A stretch of DNA of 24,482 nt, taken from positions 1-24,482 of the forward strand of contig JAEFDA010000013.1 in NCBI GenBank assembly GCA_016126025.1, given 5' to 3'. The position numbers and the translations under genes are program-made. Each line of letters opens with the position of its first letter. Within the stretch, counting starts at the first letter, position 1. Below are positions 23,951 through 24,482 of the stretch, piece after piece. This DNA comes from Nitrososphaerota archaeon (lineage in GTDB: Archaea; Thermoproteota; Nitrososphaeria; Nitrososphaerales; Nitrosopumilaceae). The notes under the pieces were generated by a model, which did not search any database, was not told where the DNA came from, and was given only the letters and a program-made list of their open reading frames with translations.

Positions 23951-24482
23951 CGACTCGTCCAGCAACTTCATGTTTGCCAGTCCGCACACGATATCACATA
24001 TTATGGCATACTTGTGGCGGGGGTTGCGGTACCGGTCCCCCATTATCCGAAATATCTTCACCCGGCGTATCGCGTGCTCGACGCGAATACGTATGCGCGA
24101 GAGCGCCCTGTTATACTCTTTCTCCTCCCGGGTGAGGCTCTTGCCGGGCTTTCGTTTTAGGGCCACGCGCGAGTCGCGGTCCGGGTATTGGGCATCCATA
24201 CCAGTATAGGCGCTGTCTACGATATCCAAGGTGCGCCTGCGCCCCGAACCACCATCTCCGGGCAGGTTCTGCGGAAACGACGGCGGATCCATCTTGAAGA
24301 GCGCACAAAGTCGTGCATGCTGCCGGCGACCGGCGCCGAGGTGTGAAGTATCAGGCCGCCGGCGCTGGTCGTGTACTGGGTCTTTATCGTGTGCCGTTTG
24401 GCCTTGCCCGAATAGTGCTTTTTCTGCGTCTCGTCGTCGGCGGGGCGGCATATTCCCTGCTCGGAGGCGTCGACGAGCAGGG
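23936..24482 (-). pseudogene. IS5-type DDE transposase, frameshifted and cut by the window end
   Basis: Two minus-strand frames together encode a DDE transposase of the IS5/DDE_Tnp_4 type. From the window edge the first frame reads LLVDASEQGICRPADD, then KKHYSGKAKRHTIKTQ and APVAGSMHDF, carrying the first catalytic Asp. Near 24307 the similarity moves to the -1 frame (CALFKMDPPSF). That frame gives IVDSAYTGMDA with the second Asp and RIRVEHAIRRVKIFRIM with the Glu, ending at TAG 23938-23936. No slippery heptamer is visible at the shift, so mutation or sequence error seems likelier than programmed frameshifting. The N-terminus and one terminal repeat lie outside the window. Confidence 0.82.

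Noticed and set aside
24300..24312. Programmed -1 frameshift in the transposase
   Set aside because: No slippery heptamer at the shift; an indel is the simpler reading.

Overview
The window looks like chromosomal DNA of a GC-rich thaumarchaeon; Cenarchaeum symbiosum or a close relative is my best guess from gene content and composition. Archaeal markers are an archaeal-type GluRS, isopentenyl phosphate kinase, a proteasome alpha subunit and type II GAPDH. The strongest thaumarchaeal marker is a eukaryote-like topoisomerase IB. Most non-operonic genes have an AT-rich TATA-like box centred about 25-30 nt before the start codon, which implies leaderless transcripts. I used this spacing to choose several starts that differ from the longest reading frame.

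Layout. Positions 16-5080 (minus) are a tight isoprenoid/lipid operon, mvk-ipk-idi-idsA-gltX, with ATGA/GTGA overlaps or directly abutting stop and start codons. Mevalonate kinase, isopentenyl phosphate kinase, IDI and GGPP synthase would feed archaeal ether-lipid synthesis. The IDI has Ala where the type I family has its catalytic Cys. Positions 5081-5718 hold almost no conventional coding sequence but carry a convincing C/D-box guide RNA candidate and a 34-residue Cys/His zinc-finger-like microprotein, each with its own TATA box. Next come a CorA-type transporter (plus), a membrane-anchored unknown protein (minus), the proteasome alpha subunit with a UbiE-like methyltransferase, a TatA-like protein, a large MrfA/Hrq1-type DUF1998 helicase, a short-chain dehydrogenase and topoisomerase IB (all plus). 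A non-conserved-looking gap at 14547-14935 may contain a decayed small gene.

Positions 14936-19139 hold type II GAPDH (plus), a CNNM/CorC-type CBS-domain membrane protein and threonine synthase (minus), and a 48-residue coiled-coil mini-protein (plus). Positions 19136-21005 (minus) encode a SirB1-like transglutaminase-fold protein and an unrecognised 392-residue protein. That unknown gene and a zinc-ribbon methyltransferase diverge from what seems to be one shared AT-rich promoter box.

From about 21830 to the window end the DNA looks mobile. A tyrosine recombinase with a long C-terminal coiled coil overlaps the methyltransferase 3' end. It is followed by an orphan gene that seems cut by an IS5-type insertion sequence, whose DDE transposase is frameshifted and runs off the window. 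I saw no rRNA, tRNA or CRISPR array.
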